Shown piece after piece: positions 37,801 through 49,379 of a stretch of DNA of 64,000 bases. Positions within the stretch are counted from its first letter, which is position 1; every line of letters begins with the position of its first letter. The notes below the pieces were generated by a model that saw only the letters and a program-made list of their open reading frames with translations, was not told where the DNA came from and ran no database searches. The stretch comes from Talinum fruticosum (lineage: Eukaryota; Streptophyta; Magnoliopsida; Caryophyllales; Talinaceae), in assembly GCA_021018815.1 (NCBI GenBank), contig JAITYX010000007.1, positions 5,395,001 through 5,459,000 of the forward strand. The letters run 5' to 3'. Made by a program: the position numbers and the translations under genes.

Positions 37801-39770
37801 CCAAACATCTCATACTTTAAGCCCTTTGGGTGCAAGTGTTTTATTCACAATAATGGTAAGAATCACTCGACCAAGTTCGATGCCGAGTCGGATGAAGGTA
37901 TTTTTCTCGGGTTACTCTTCCCATAGTAAAACTTATCGTGTCTTTAACAAAAGCACTAACAAAGTGGAAGAAAGCATCCACGTAGTGTTTGATGAGTGTG
38001 AACAGGAGAAGCCAAGTGAATCATCATACTCGAATTGAAACTCGGTCGAGATGATGATGAAGTCGAGATTACAAAGACTCGGACTCAACCTCGCTCGGAA
38101 TGAAGTCACTCGGAATGCGGAAACTCGAACGAGACAGTTCAAGAGCTCGCTCGTAACGAACAAGTTAATGAAGAGGATCATTCAGAACAAGCTTCTAAAG
38201 ATCAAGCAGCTCAGCCCACAAACTTGGTGAATCAAAGAACTGGTAAAGCTTTCAAATTTACTTCTAGTCATCCCCAAGAAAACATCATTTCGATATCAAC
38301 AGTGGGGTAAGAACTCGTTCCTCTTTACACAATCTATGTGCATTCACCGCATTCATTTCATTAACTCGAACCCAAAAATGCACTAGAGGCCCTTAATGAA
38401 CCTGAATGGGTAGAGGCCATGCAAGAGGAACTTAATCAATTCGAAAGGAACCAAGTCCGGACTCGACCAACCGACCTTCCGACCACCCAGTTATAGGAAC
38501 CAAATGGGTTTTTAAGAACAAACTGGATGAGGGTGGAGTGGTAGTCGAAACAAGGCTAGACTTGTGGCTCAGGGATATAATCAAGAAGAAGGAATTGATT
38601 GTGGGGAAACCTTTGCACCAAGTAGCTTGAATTGAGGCCATTAGAATATCTGTTGGCATTTGCATCCTGCATGCATATTAAATTATATCAAATGGATGTT
38701 AAGTGTGCATTTCTCAATGGTTTTATTGAAGAAGAAGTCTATGTCGAGCAGACCTCCTGGTTTTGAAAACTCAGAATTTCCAAATCATGTTTTCAAACTT
38801 CAAAAGGCTCTCTATGGTCTTAAACAAGCACCTCGAGCTTGGTATGAAAGACCGAGTAGCTTCTTGGTTCAAAATGATTTTAAAAGAGGTCAGATCGACA
38901 AGACTCTCTTCATAAAGACCAAAGGGAAAGATTTTCTTATTGTTCAAATCTATGTTGATGATATTATTTTCGGTGCTACTAATGAGTTTCTATGCTCGAG
39001 AATTTTCTAAGTTGATGAGTCAAGAATTCCAAATGAGTATGATGGGAGAACTCAATTTCTTCCTTGGGTTGCAAATCAAACAAGACAAAGATGGAATCTT
39101 TGTTCATCAATCAAAGTACACCAAGGAACTGCTAAAGAAATACAAACTTCAAGATGCAAAGCATGCATCTACTCCTATGAGCAAGCAAGATAAAGCTTGA
39201 CTCGGATGAGAAAGGTAAAGCAATAGATCGAAACTTTATCGAGGTATGATTGGATCTTTGCTATATCTTACTTCTAGCGAGCCGGATGTAATGTTCGGTG
39301 TTTGCCTATGCGCAAGATTTCAAGCTAATCCAAAAGAATCACATCTCACTCGCGGTGAAGAGAATATTCGGATATCTTGCAGGTACTCGGAATTTAGGTC
39401 TATGGTATTCCGGGGACTCGGAACCGACTCGACTGGATACTCAAACGCAGACTACGCAGGATACAAAGTTGATCGAAAGAGCACATCCGGAGCTTGCCAA
39501 TTTCGGGTCAATCCCTAATATCTTGGCACTCAAAGAAGCATAACTCCGTAGCTCTATCAACTCGCTGAAGCCGAGTATGTTGCCGCTGGAGCTTGTTGCG
39601 CTCGCATTCTTTGGATAAAGCAACACTTGAGAGATCTTGGACTATCATTCAAATCAGTACCTATCAAGTGTGACAACCAAAGCGCAATTAGCATCACCAA
39701 GAACCCCGTCCAAGCATTCGAAAACAAAGCATATCGAGGTCGGATATCACTTCCTACGCGATCACTCGAA
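34900..39770 (+). pseudogene. gag-pol of the younger Copia element, frame-shifted
   Basis: Domains in order: gag (34970-35560; MECFLMDHDEEVWEIIQQGN, KEVWDTLVNTYEGTSQVRQA); zinc knuckle near 35800 (FECGSKDHIVKD with the first Cys now Ser and the last displaced); protease region near 36755 (HLDGGCSRHMSGD, with DGG where family members have DSG); integrase HHCC and core (37138-37660; WHRRLGHISMHTIKKL, CEACTRGN, LLHMDLCGE, VIIDDFSRFTWV); RT (38390-39200; YVDD at 38951-38962); RNase H (39550-39720; AEYVAAGACCARILWIKQHL). At least ten single-base frame changes and several stops break it, many at CTCG or TCGA motifs. No intact polyprotein can be made from this sequence as written. Confidence 0.88.
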
Positions 39771-40198
39771 ATCTCCCTCTCCCTCTTAGGCGCCATGCAC
39801 CGAGTCACAATTCCTCGGTCCGCGGAACTTTCTTCTTTCAAAAAAAAAAAATTTTTTTTTGTCGAGACATCTCGGTTGTATTTTTTTCTTTCTCTTGTTG
39901 TATTTTTTTTGCTGAAAGGCAAGGGGGAGAAATAGAGTCGAAACTGGTTGTCTTGTTTAGGGGAGTTTTTCCGCCCTTTTGAATTTTTAATGGATTAATG
40001 CATTTCATTATTAACTTCGAGTTTATTCTTGCTATCATGTCTTTTCCGAGTTAATGTTAATTACTTAAAGCATACTTTATTTTTTTGCTCGATATATTAA
40101 GTATTGCTCGATCTATTGAGTATGTCTTACTCATGCTAAAATTACTCGGAATCAATTTTCTCTAACAAAGTTTCGTTTAAGTATGGAATGCCTTTCAT
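39771..40198 (+). other. 3' untranslated region of the younger element with env-like region deleted
   Basis: The RNase H reading ends near 39770 and is followed by about 100 unrelated bases, then by sequence matching the last ~440 bases before the 3' LTR of the older element (ATCTCGGTTGTA, GGGGGAGAAATAGA, TTTAGGGGAGTTTT blocks; compare 43110-43537). The roughly 2 kb env-like region of the older copy has no counterpart. Confidence 0.7.
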
Positions 40199-40211
40199 AA
40201 AAAAGGGGAGA
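40199..40211 (+). promoter_or_regulatory. Polypurine tract of the younger Copia element
   Basis: AAAAAAGGGGAGA ends two bases before the 3' LTR. This purine run resists RNase H and primes plus-strand synthesis. Confidence 0.9.
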
Positions 40212-40212
40212 T

Positions 40213-41782
40213 TGAAGACTCGGACATGCTCAATACTTTTCCGAGTTATATAAAAGGAATTAGGTATAACAATTTCATAAATATAGAGTTTTGATTCCAA
40301 GGCATTCTCTGTGTCTCGAAACTTATGTGAGTAAAATAGTATCTTCTCTAAGTAACACAACCCTTACTTATTATACTTATTGCTTATCCGTAAGCGACTC
40401 GTAAAACTGGTTCTTTGTTCCGAGTCCATCTTCACTCAGATTAATCGCAGTTTGAATATACCGAGTATTTCGTCGTTTCGCACTCGAGAATCGACTTGTG
40501 GTTATACGTCCTATTTTGCTATAGTCAGCATTCTTAGCTTTTTCATGCTTAGTCTATAACAAGTTAATCCTCTCCGATATTCCGTATTGAACTTGATTCT
40601 TCGCTTAGACTAAGTCGGATGGAATTCCGAGTTTCATGGATATTGGACTCGGAAAATTCCATTCCATTTCGACAAAGATAATCAGTTGCTTAATTATCGT
40701 AATTATTTTATTATCTCGTGTCTAATCTTGGGCCAAAGTATTTTATACTTTGAGAACCAAAATTGATTTACTTTTGTAGGTTATTCAATCGAGGATACAT
40801 TTTTCAAACTACAAAAGTAACCTGGCTTCGAACGTCAAATCAGCCAGCAGACATGGCTCTTCACCTTCTCTCGCTCCAGTCCCAGTAGATTGTGTCAGTG
40901 CCGTCTGTTTCCAAATCTGGAAAAGCTGAACGCCAAGCTTAACGGTGCTTTCTACCTTATCTTTCAAGACACCGCTAATGGTTTTGGGACTTCCAAGAGA
41001 GTTAAACCGTTGTCCAACGTTCATATTACAATGGATACTTTCGAGTGACTCGAAAGCTTCTATCAACGGTCACGAGAGGACTCTCGGTCGGCAGATGAAG
41101 ATAACAGACTACTCGCCTGGTCATCTATAAATAGAGGCCATCTCACAAGACTTGAAGGTTGCCGAACATATTGTTTATACACATACTTGCTCAAAGTTAT
41201 TGTATTTACCTCCAATCTTCAACTTACAACTCCCACTCTGTAATTCTTTACTTTATGAGTTGTAAGGTCTTGTACTCGGTTATAAACTCTTTCTTACATT
41301 CTTTGTAAGGTCCCTTGACTAAGTCGTAAGGGTTAACTCAGCTTAGTTGTCCCTAGCTGTAAGGGTTATCTCAGCTAGGAAGTACTAGATCGGATAAGGG
41401 AATTTCGAGTCTAGGAAAACTTGTATAGAGTTGTCTAAGGGAGCAACTCGGGTTCGATCAGTTCACGGTATTTTGTGGATTCAAAATAGTGAATTTGACT
41501 TCGTGTCCGGATTGACACGGTCCGTGGTTTTCTACCCCGGGAGGGTTTCCACGTAAAATCTAAGTGTTATCTTTCCGAGTTCATTCTAGACTCGGACGGC
41601 TTTCTCGCTCTTGTTCTTTCCGATTGATTGTCTTCCGAGTCCAATCTTTTCGACCTCGTTGATAGACTCGGAATCTATCTTCGTCTCTATTCTGCGCAAA
41701 AGTGTGTGATTCCGAGAAAGAATTTTCTATCACCCTATTCACCCCCTCTAGGGTGACTCGGACTCTCCCGAGCAAACCTTCA
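40213..41782 (+). repeat. 3' LTR of the younger Copia element
   Basis: 1570 bp, TGAAGACTCG...CAAACCTTCA, TATAAATA at 41126-41133. Close partner of 33265-34835. Confidence 0.95.
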
Positions 41783-43537
41783 CGAATCGACCTTACTCTT
41801 CTTCACAAACTTTTCAAAGTCACTTCTCTCATTCTCACTCCAACCCTATACCTTTCATGGAAGTCACATATGACTTCTTTGAAAAGTATGCGAAAGAAGT
41901 ACTCGAGTCACGAAAGAACTCTTCCATGATAGATAAAATCTACAACAAGGTCTGGTCTGTTTCATTATGATGAAAACCTTCTTTTCTCATCATTCTAGCA
42001 AGGAGAATCCAAACTCCAAGATTCTCAAAGCCTTGTTCGACATTCTAGAGGGCTACGAAGTAGACCTCTTCCCAAGCAATTCTTAAGCGAGATGGCTTTT
42101 GTGCCAGCTCACTTAAAGAAATCCGCTCCTTATCCTTTTGGAGATTTATTGACTCGTTATCTTTAAACAGTTCAAAGTTCTTCTTCCCACAGACCCAAAC
42201 GCTGTCTTAGAAGCTACCATTTGTATTGGCGAGAAAGGAGCTTTTGGGATACGGGTACCAGGAGGTCAAGCTTGGTGTCCGGGTTTATGGGTCCGAGTTA
42301 ACACCTCATCCTCCTCCAACCACTCGGATTGAGACTCGCACCAGCTCTTCCACCTCTTACTGCTAGTTTTTCTACTTCTCAAACTCATCCCTCCGGTACT
42401 TGTGTTTATCGAGATGGTAAACAACTTTGCTCTTGTGTTTGAAGAGATTCGGACTACTATTCGCTCCTTCAAAAATGTTCTTTAAAACCTGGTTATTCAC
42501 TCGAAAATCATGCGAGTCTCGGATCGGGGAGAATCGGGATCTCATGTTTGAGCTCAAGGAGATCATCAAAGAACAGCGCGAGCAGCCTTCGCCTCCTCTA
42601 AGAATGCGGATCAAAAGCTGCTAAGGACTCGGACACATCTAATACATCTCTGGAGTCCTCCAGCCTAGCTAAGTCAACCTCGGCTAAGGTTGAAGAAGCA
42701 GCTGAGGAAGAAGCTCAAGTTGTAGAAGGAGAGGCCGAGGAGAAGGAAAAAGAAGAAAAAGAAGAAGAAGAGGTTGCTTCACTCGAGGGCCGGGGAGCAA
42801 AAGAACCGAACCGATCTTTTCGGATCACGTTTTGAGTGGCTCGAAGAGGTTGGCGATGTCGGTCGGTCAAAAGCCCTCGCCTCGAAGCTTCACTCGCAGC
42901 TTGTCTTCGAGGAAGAAGAGCCCGAGGAGGATGTTTCCTTGGTTCACGGAACCGGGACTAAGCGGATTCCGGATATCCGGTGCTGCAGCCTCCACGCTCA
43001 TCCACTTCCACACAAGGATACGAGCACAGGCGTCATCGCTCGTCCCTCCTCCTCTAGACAACCCGCCCACTCTTCTTAGTCTATTTATTCTTATTTTCAG
43101 TTTTTATTTCTTTTTCCAACATCGGTTGTACTTTTCGGCCATTTTCTTCCCTACTTTTAATGAAATGCATAGTGGGAGAAAAATAGAAAACTTGTTTGGT
43201 CTAGGGGAGTTTCCTCCCTTTTTGTCTATGTTTTCTAACTCTATACATATTTTTCTTTTCCGAGCAATGAATGGATTTTCTTCCTATTAGCATACCTATT
43301 TCGAGTTACATATTTTTTTCTTTTTTGCCCCGATACTTAACTCTTTAACATATCTCGCTCCGGTTACAATTTCCTTTCTTTCTTTGCTCCGATCGTGATC
43401 TGCAAATCTGTTCTAAGTTATGATCCGAGCTATGCTAGAACATTATCTCATGCTCCGATCATTTGCAATGAAAACTTATTTTTTAACTAACAAGTTTCTA
43501 TCCTAAGTATGGAATACCTTTCATAAAAAGGGGAGAT
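41783..43537 (+). mobile_element. Older SIRE-like Copia element, right part (env-like region and polypurine tract)
   Basis: Continues the sequence cut at 33264. Readable pieces, in changing frames, include MEVTYDFFEKYAKEVLESRK (about 41857), KILKALFDILEGYEVDLFPS (about 42023), and a Glu/Lys-rich, coiled-coil-like stretch (about 42690-42780). These belong to the env-like third ORF. Polypurine tract AAAAAGGGGAGA at 43525-43536 directly precedes the LTR. Many stops show it is dead. Confidence 0.78.
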
Positions 43538-44850
43538 TGAAGACTCGGGTATAACTCTGTATCTCTCTTATGTTTTGTTTCTAAGTCATTCTAAACTTTA
43601 TAGAAACTCATATCTAAGTTTTCATTCTATTCTGACTGACTCGAAAGCGCTCTACTACATAATCTCTTACTTGTGTTTCGACTTACTCGGAGATCACTCG
43701 GAACCATCGCATGTTCAAATAATTTCTCTAACGCATTTATTCTCGTGCACTCGACTTTGTATTCCAATGGAAAATGAATTACAACGTTAATTCTTTATTG
43801 TCGATCAATTTATATCCTGGAGAATTATTTGACTAAATCAAGTTCATGCTTATTCATGATTTAATATCTAACTTGATTACTTGTTAAGATTGACTCAAGA
43901 TGGAATCTGGATCTATTGAATATTAAACTCAGAAAATTCCATTCTTTTAGGCCTAAGGAATTTCAAAAGTAACCGGCTTCTAGTCGTTAAACACCAGCAG
44001 ACAAGCTTTAGCTCCTTTTGGACATGGCTCGGATACCGTGTCAAGGTTATTTGTTTCCAAAACTAGAAAACTCAAACTCTAGGCCCAACGGTTGTTTCCA
44101 CCTCGGTTTTCAGTCACCACCAAGTGATTGGACAATCTTTTGGAGCCAAGAGCCATTGCACAACGTTCACACATCCCAACGGATCTTTTTGAGTGACTCG
44201 GAATAGCCGTTAGAATGACTAATGAAGACTTCAGTCCAGAACCGGGACTTAACGAGTCACTCTGCCTGGTTGTCTATAAATAGAAGCCACTCCACAAGAT
44301 TTGAAGATTGTTGGAATTGATTTTATTATTGAACTAATTCATTGTTCTCATTTTTACTCAATCTTCTACTTAGAACTCCAACTCTATATTTAATATTCTC
44401 TCGAGTTGTAAAGAAAGTCTTGTAATCAATTACATACTTCTCTTACTTTCTATGTAAGCCCCTTGACTGAGCTGTAAGGGTTAAGATAGCTTAGTTGTCC
44501 CTAATTAGAAAGGTTACCGCGGTCAAGAAGTACTAGATCGGATAAGGGAACTTTTGAGTCTAGGAAAACTTTGTAAGGAATTGTTTAAGGGAGCAATTAT
44601 GGTTGGAGTCGAGTCCTTTGTATTTTATGGATTCAAAATAGTGGATTTAACTTGGTACTTGGATTAGCACTGTCTCGTGATTTTCTACCCCAAGATGGTT
44701 TCCACGTATATATGTGCATTTATCTTTCCGAGTCCAAGCTAGACTCAAAATCTACTTTATCTAAGTGTTTGTGCAAAAATTATTTTAATTTCCTCATCAC
44801 CCTATTTACCCCCTCTAGGGTGGCTTAGACTCTCCAAGAGCAAACCTTCA
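43538..44850 (+). repeat. 3' LTR of the older Copia element
   Basis: 1313 bp, TGAAGACTCG...CAAACCTTCA, TATAAATA at 44275-44282. It is related to but clearly more diverged and shorter than the other three LTRs, and contains CTCAG where they have CTCGG. No 5' partner exists in the window because the element is truncated at about 31110. Confidence 0.88.
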
Positions 44851-45052
44851 GCAAGAATGCAAGAGAAGGAGCAAGTGTGTAGAATAAATACAATCAAGCA
44901 CTCTTTTATAGACCCATTCGGTTAAGCTAAGTCAAAAAGTCGTAGGAGACCAAGGGAATCCGGCAGAGCACGCCTAGAGCAAGGCTTGCCAAAGGCCGGC
45001 AGGCGCCGACAACGAGGCATAGTGGTATCCCATCGGCGACAGCTTTGCTGCT
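44851..45052. other. Short spacer between two Copia LTRs
   Basis: About 200 bases of GC-richer sequence. The solo LTR at 45053 sits inside it, and its continuation is at 46581. No coding content recognised. Confidence 0.5.
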
Positions 45053-46580
45053 CGAAGACTCGGACACTTGCTCTATATCTTTACGAGTCATGCAAAAGGA
45101 ATCAGGTATAACGATGTCATTCATATAGTGTTTTGATTCCAAGGCATTCTCTCGTGTCTTAGAAACTTACTTAAGTGAAATAGTATCTTTTCTATGCGAT
45201 TTGGTCTTCACTTATCTCTTTAATCGCTTTTCGGTTAGCGACTCGGAAAAGTTGTTCTTTATTCCGAGTCCACTCTCACTCGGAATCCGACTTGTGTTTA
45301 TCTACTCTATTGTTTGCAAAGTCGGCATTCGTAGTTCTTTTCGTGCTTAGTCTACATCAAGTATTTCCCACTCGATATTCGTTATGGAACTTGATTCTTT
45401 ACCTAAGACTAAGTCATATGGAATTCCGAGCATCATGGATATTAGACTCGAAAATTCCATTTCTCTTCGACTCGGATAATCAATTACGTAATTTTCATAA
45501 TTATTTTATTATCTCGTGTCTAACCTTGGACCAAAGTATTTTATACTTTGAGAACCGAAGGTGTTTTACTTTTGTAGGTTATTCAATCGAGGATATCTTT
45601 TCAAACTACAAAAGTAGCCTGGCTCGTAACGTCAAATCACCAGCAGATATGGCTTTTTCACCTTCCCCTGCTCTGGTCCCGGAAGATTGTGTCGAAGCCG
45701 TCCGCTTCCATATCCGGAAAACCTGAACGCTAAGCCTAACGGTGGTTTCCACCTCTTCTTTTCAAGACACAACCGATGGTTTTGGGACTTCCAAGAGAGT
45801 TAAACCGTTGTCCAACGTCCATATTTCAACGGATACTTTCCGAGTGACTCGTAAAGCCTTTCACAACGGTCACGAGAGGACTCTCGGTCGGCGAGATGAA
45901 GATAACGGCTACTCGCTCGGTCGTCTATAAAAGGAAGCTACTTCACAAGACTTGAAGGTTGCCGAACATATTGTCAATACTCCAACTTGATCAAAGTTAT
46001 TGTATTTACTCTCAATCTTCAACTTACAACTCCCACTCGTAATTCATTACTTTACGAGTTGTAAGGTCTTGTACTTCGTTACAAACACTTCTTACATTCC
46101 TTGTAAGGTCCCTTGACTAAGCCGTAAGGGTTAACTCAGCTTAGTTGTCCCTAGCTGTAAGGGTTATCTCAGCTAGGAAGTACTAGATCGGATAAGGGAA
46201 CTTCGAGTCTAGGAAAACTTGTATAGAGTTGTTTAAGGGAGCAACTCGGGTTCGACCAAGTTCACGGTATTTTGTGGACTCAAAATAGTGGATTTGACTT
46301 CGTGTCTGGATTGACACGGGCCGTGGTTTTCTCGCCCCAGGAGGGTTTCCACGTAAAATCTCCGTGTTCCCTTTACGAGTTCACTCTAGACTCGAGCAGT
46401 CTTTGTGCACCAATCTTTTCGATTCATTGATTTCGAGTCCAATCTTTTCGACTCGTTATTAGACTCGAGAATCTGTCTTTGGCTCTTTTCGCACAAAAGT
46501 GCGGCTCTTTCTAAAAGATTTTTCTATCACCCTATTCACCCCCTCTAGGGTGACTCGGACTCTCCCAGAGCAAACCTTCA
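45053..46580 (+). mobile_element. Solo LTR of the SIRE-like Copia family
   Basis: 1528 bp aligning end to end with the younger element's LTRs, with the terminal TG changed to CG and the end CAAACCTTCA kept. TATA box TATAAAAG at 45926-45933. No primer site follows and no internal region is attached, so it is a solo LTR. Flanks CTGCT (45048-45052) and CCGCC (46581-46585) differ only by two C/T transitions, compatible with a decayed target duplication. Confidence 0.82.
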
Positions 46581-47056
46581 CCGCCCTAGCTGGTGGCCTA
46601 GCTTGTGGAGTCCCATTAGCGGTGGCATGTGACTTCTTAGCTTATGCATGGAAGTGGGTGCTCTTGGACCCACCAATCAGTTTTTTCATATGAGATTTTC
46701 GATCTATTTTCGATCGAATTATTCGAGTAAAACACGAAACTTTCGTTAATTTGATTATTCATTAACAAGTATGTTAGTACAACATACTATCAAGCCAAGC
46801 TTCGGATAAAAAATGATTGAAGTTTCAAGCAACGACATGTACCAAGCTTCAGTGCTCGATCTAGCCAAGCTTAGGACCCTCTTACCGGACTTCGAACGCG
46901 TGCATCCCGATTAAGTCCAGGCCCTATTTCGGAGTTCAAGTTCGATAGCAACCAATTCGAAACATTACACAACAACTATTATCAAAATCGTCGCACGTAA
47001 TTGAGGTAAGTGTCCTTTAGTGTCTACTTTGACCCTTCGTCTTTTAAAGTCGGTCA
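46581..47056 (+). mobile_element. Gypsy element A: 3' end of internal region (plus strand)
   Basis: From roughly 46800 onward it matches, in reverse orientation, the region 54540-54210: a GATCTAGCCAAGCTTAGGA-type block, a CGGACTTCGAA block, and GTGTCCTTTAGTGTCTACTT just before the LTR. This is the non-coding tail of a Gypsy element. The first ~200 bases may instead be flank of the solo LTR. Confidence 0.6.
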
Positions 47057-47070
47057 AAGTGGGGGCTAAT
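47057..47070 (+). promoter_or_regulatory. Polypurine tract of Gypsy element A
   Basis: AAGTGGGGGCTAAT directly before the TGTAGACACC LTR start, a typical plant Gypsy arrangement. Confidence 0.7.
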
Positions 47071-49020
47071 TGTAGACACCTCAAAAAATTGTCGTCCCTT
47101 ACCTCTTTTAATTATGCATTTTTATAGTTAGCCCGATGATGAAATCCCGAGTCTTGTTTGAGGATTTGGATCATGGAGTGTGTTCGATTGGAGCGACGGA
47201 GACCGAGTAAACCACAAAGAACCCATAGTACCACATAAATAACCTTTTCTTTTGGATGATCAAAGACCGGGCCAAGCCTCCAAAGACAACGAAGTCCGTG
47301 TCGAGTACCAAGAAATTCTAGGCTCGGAATTATGCATCTCACTTTTGTCCAATCGGACACGGAGCTGAATACCTCTAAGATGACATTAGATGCTCGTATT
47401 TCATGATCACCGGTATCAAAGTGCTATGTTTAAGCTCCAAGACAGTCCGCTCGAAGACTAGGGGCTTCCCCTCAAAACGGCATCACATGGTCGGCGCCCC
47501 TACCTGGACTTTTAAGTGGAACGCAATGTTTTGGCCAGGAGACTCCCTTGGCAGCATGCTAGGGCATAAAACCCTAGGCATGCCTGGGTTGCCAGTGCCC
47601 CGACCTATATTCTATCCAAGATTATTGTTTCTTATCCGAGTTCAATCTTAAGATTTCTAGCCCGATTTTTCTTAGCAGCCTTGGACGGCTGGCCGAGAGC
47701 ATCCCTAGGTCATTTGTGACCTAGGTCTCTCTCTATAAATAGGGAGCCTTGGCTCTCGTTTTGGGATGGCTTTCTCCTATGCGTTATGCTTGCAGAAAGC
47801 TAACCACAAAAACCTCTCCCAAATGTTACTCTGTCAAAAATCATCCTTAAACACTCCTCTTTTCTACACATTGCTGCCGAATTTTTGCAAAGACCTACCG
47901 AATATTTAGTTATTCTAATCGTGGGAATTCATTCGATGATCTTTGCTACTCTCTACCAACTTGCTTTTTCAAAACTCATAAAAAGAAGCCCTTTTCTTTG
48001 GTTCGCCGTTGTCACACCAAGAATCCAGTATGGAGATCCAACTCAGTAGGTGGGACAACGTGAGGGAAATCATTTGGCCTCCGAACGATTATTTAATTAA
48101 TGCTTTTTTATTGCTTTCCGTATTCCGGATCAAATAGTTATATCGCTTTTATTTCATCCCCACCGATGTAACTTTTAAAGTTTCTCGTTTTTCTTTTCTC
48201 TCACTTTACTTTTCCTTTACTACTTTTTTTTATTTGCTTTTTTTTTGTTCATGTTGTGGTTGCTTTTATTTTGTTTAGCATGTTGAGTGCTTGAGTTTAA
48301 CACATTCTTTTAATATACTAATCAAACTAGTAATGGCCATCTTTGGACTGGACGGAACGAAGGGTTTTCCCTATGTTTCGTTTTGTCACCCCGAATCCGA
48401 TTCTCGGTTCTAAGACCGATGGAGTAACTTTTAGCCTCTTTCAGTCTTAGTTTCCCCATTCCATGATTGGAAGAGAAATTTTTTTATTTTGTTTTGGTTA
48501 GTTATCCTCTTAAAAGGCGATCGACGACTCCTGTTTTTGCTTTATTTCTATTAAAAATGCATCTCGGTTATTTTCTCATCGCAGGGTTAACAAAACGAGA
48601 TCTAGATCTCCCTGGCAGGCTAGAGGCCGAGGCCGACTGCTACGGCCATAGCCCCGGCCGACACCCTTGACAGCCAAGTGTAGGTTGCCGCTTGCACCTG
48701 GGTGGTCGGTGGTTGAGGCTTAGGTCCGGACGAGTGTCTCCACACAAGTCTTGACCAAAAGCCTCATGGAAGAACCCTAATCTTTAATTTTTTTATTCTT
48801 CTATTAGGAAATAATATCATGGGAATTCTAAAAATAATTTATAAAATAAATAAATTAATAAAATTGCTAATCATTTAATTTAACTTATCTTTAACTTGGT
48901 TTAATAAAATTCAGAACTCTAAATAAGAGATCCATCCTCACATTCAAAATCATTTTCCAACCATCTCCCTTTTAATCAACCCTTTTTAAAAACCCTTACG
49001 CTAAGGTCCATTGGGAAGCT
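47071..49020 (+). repeat. Gypsy LTR A (plus strand), truncated on the right
   Basis: Starts TGTAGACACC after the polypurine tract. TATAAATA at 47735-47742 marks the promoter. Homology with the minus-strand copy starting at 54207 runs through a GGTGGGACAAC block (48050 versus 53170), a Pol-II-free T-rich tract, a CCGAGAATAGG-type block (rc, 48400 versus 52810), GCACCGAG-type GC-rich block (48650 versus 52520), and ends at GGGAAGCTCGGCC near 49020. The true 3' end of the LTR within this stretch could not be fixed, so part of it may be leader. Confidence 0.75.
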
Positions 49021-49049
49021 CGGCCTGGTCCACCCCGATGGTTGGGCCT

Positions 49050-49215
49050 GTGGTTTCTATAGGTCCGAAGCTTGATGGAGTTATGTCCGAACCTTGACCG
49101 CTGTTGGGCTCGAAGCTCAATGGGGGTCGCTCGAACCTTGACCGCTGTAGGGTCCGAAGCTCGACCGAGGTGTCTAAACCTTGACCGTTGTTGGGTCCGA
49201 AGCTTGACTTCTATC
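49050..49215. repeat. Minisatellite, ~43-45 bp unit (Gypsy unit B)
   Basis: About four units, each with GTCCGAAGCT..GACC and CGAACCTTGACCGCTGT. The same array, longer, is at 54590-54975, and both are followed by a shared CGGATACTTGACTTCATG block. Confidence 0.85.
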
Positions 49216-49379
49216 AAGTTTTGTCGGAATAGGAGCGGATACTTGACTTCATGTAGGAATTTTTGCCTAAACTTGGTCGTTGGATGACCTTAAGTCCAGG
49301 AAACACTTGCTTGAAATATGATGTTCCATGAGGTTATGTACCTCATTTTTTAGGCAAGAACTTTAGGTGCTGATGATAT

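Larger units (their letters stand above)
33265..41782 (+). mobile_element. Younger full-length SIRE-like Copia retrotransposon, nested
   Basis: An 8518-bp element with LTRs at 33265-34835 and 40213-41782, both TGAAG...CTTCA. A primer site follows the 5' LTR and a polypurine tract precedes the 3' LTR. The 5-bp flanks CAAAT and CGAAT differ by one transition, consistent with a target duplication. The host sequence is the env-like ORF of an older relative, which is continuous when the element and one flank copy are removed. Domain order is gag, zinc knuckle, protease, integrase, RT, RNase H, with many frame shifts. The env-like region seen in the older relative is missing. The LTRs differ by scattered changes, a few percent by eye, so insertion was fairly recent. 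Confidence 0.92.
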
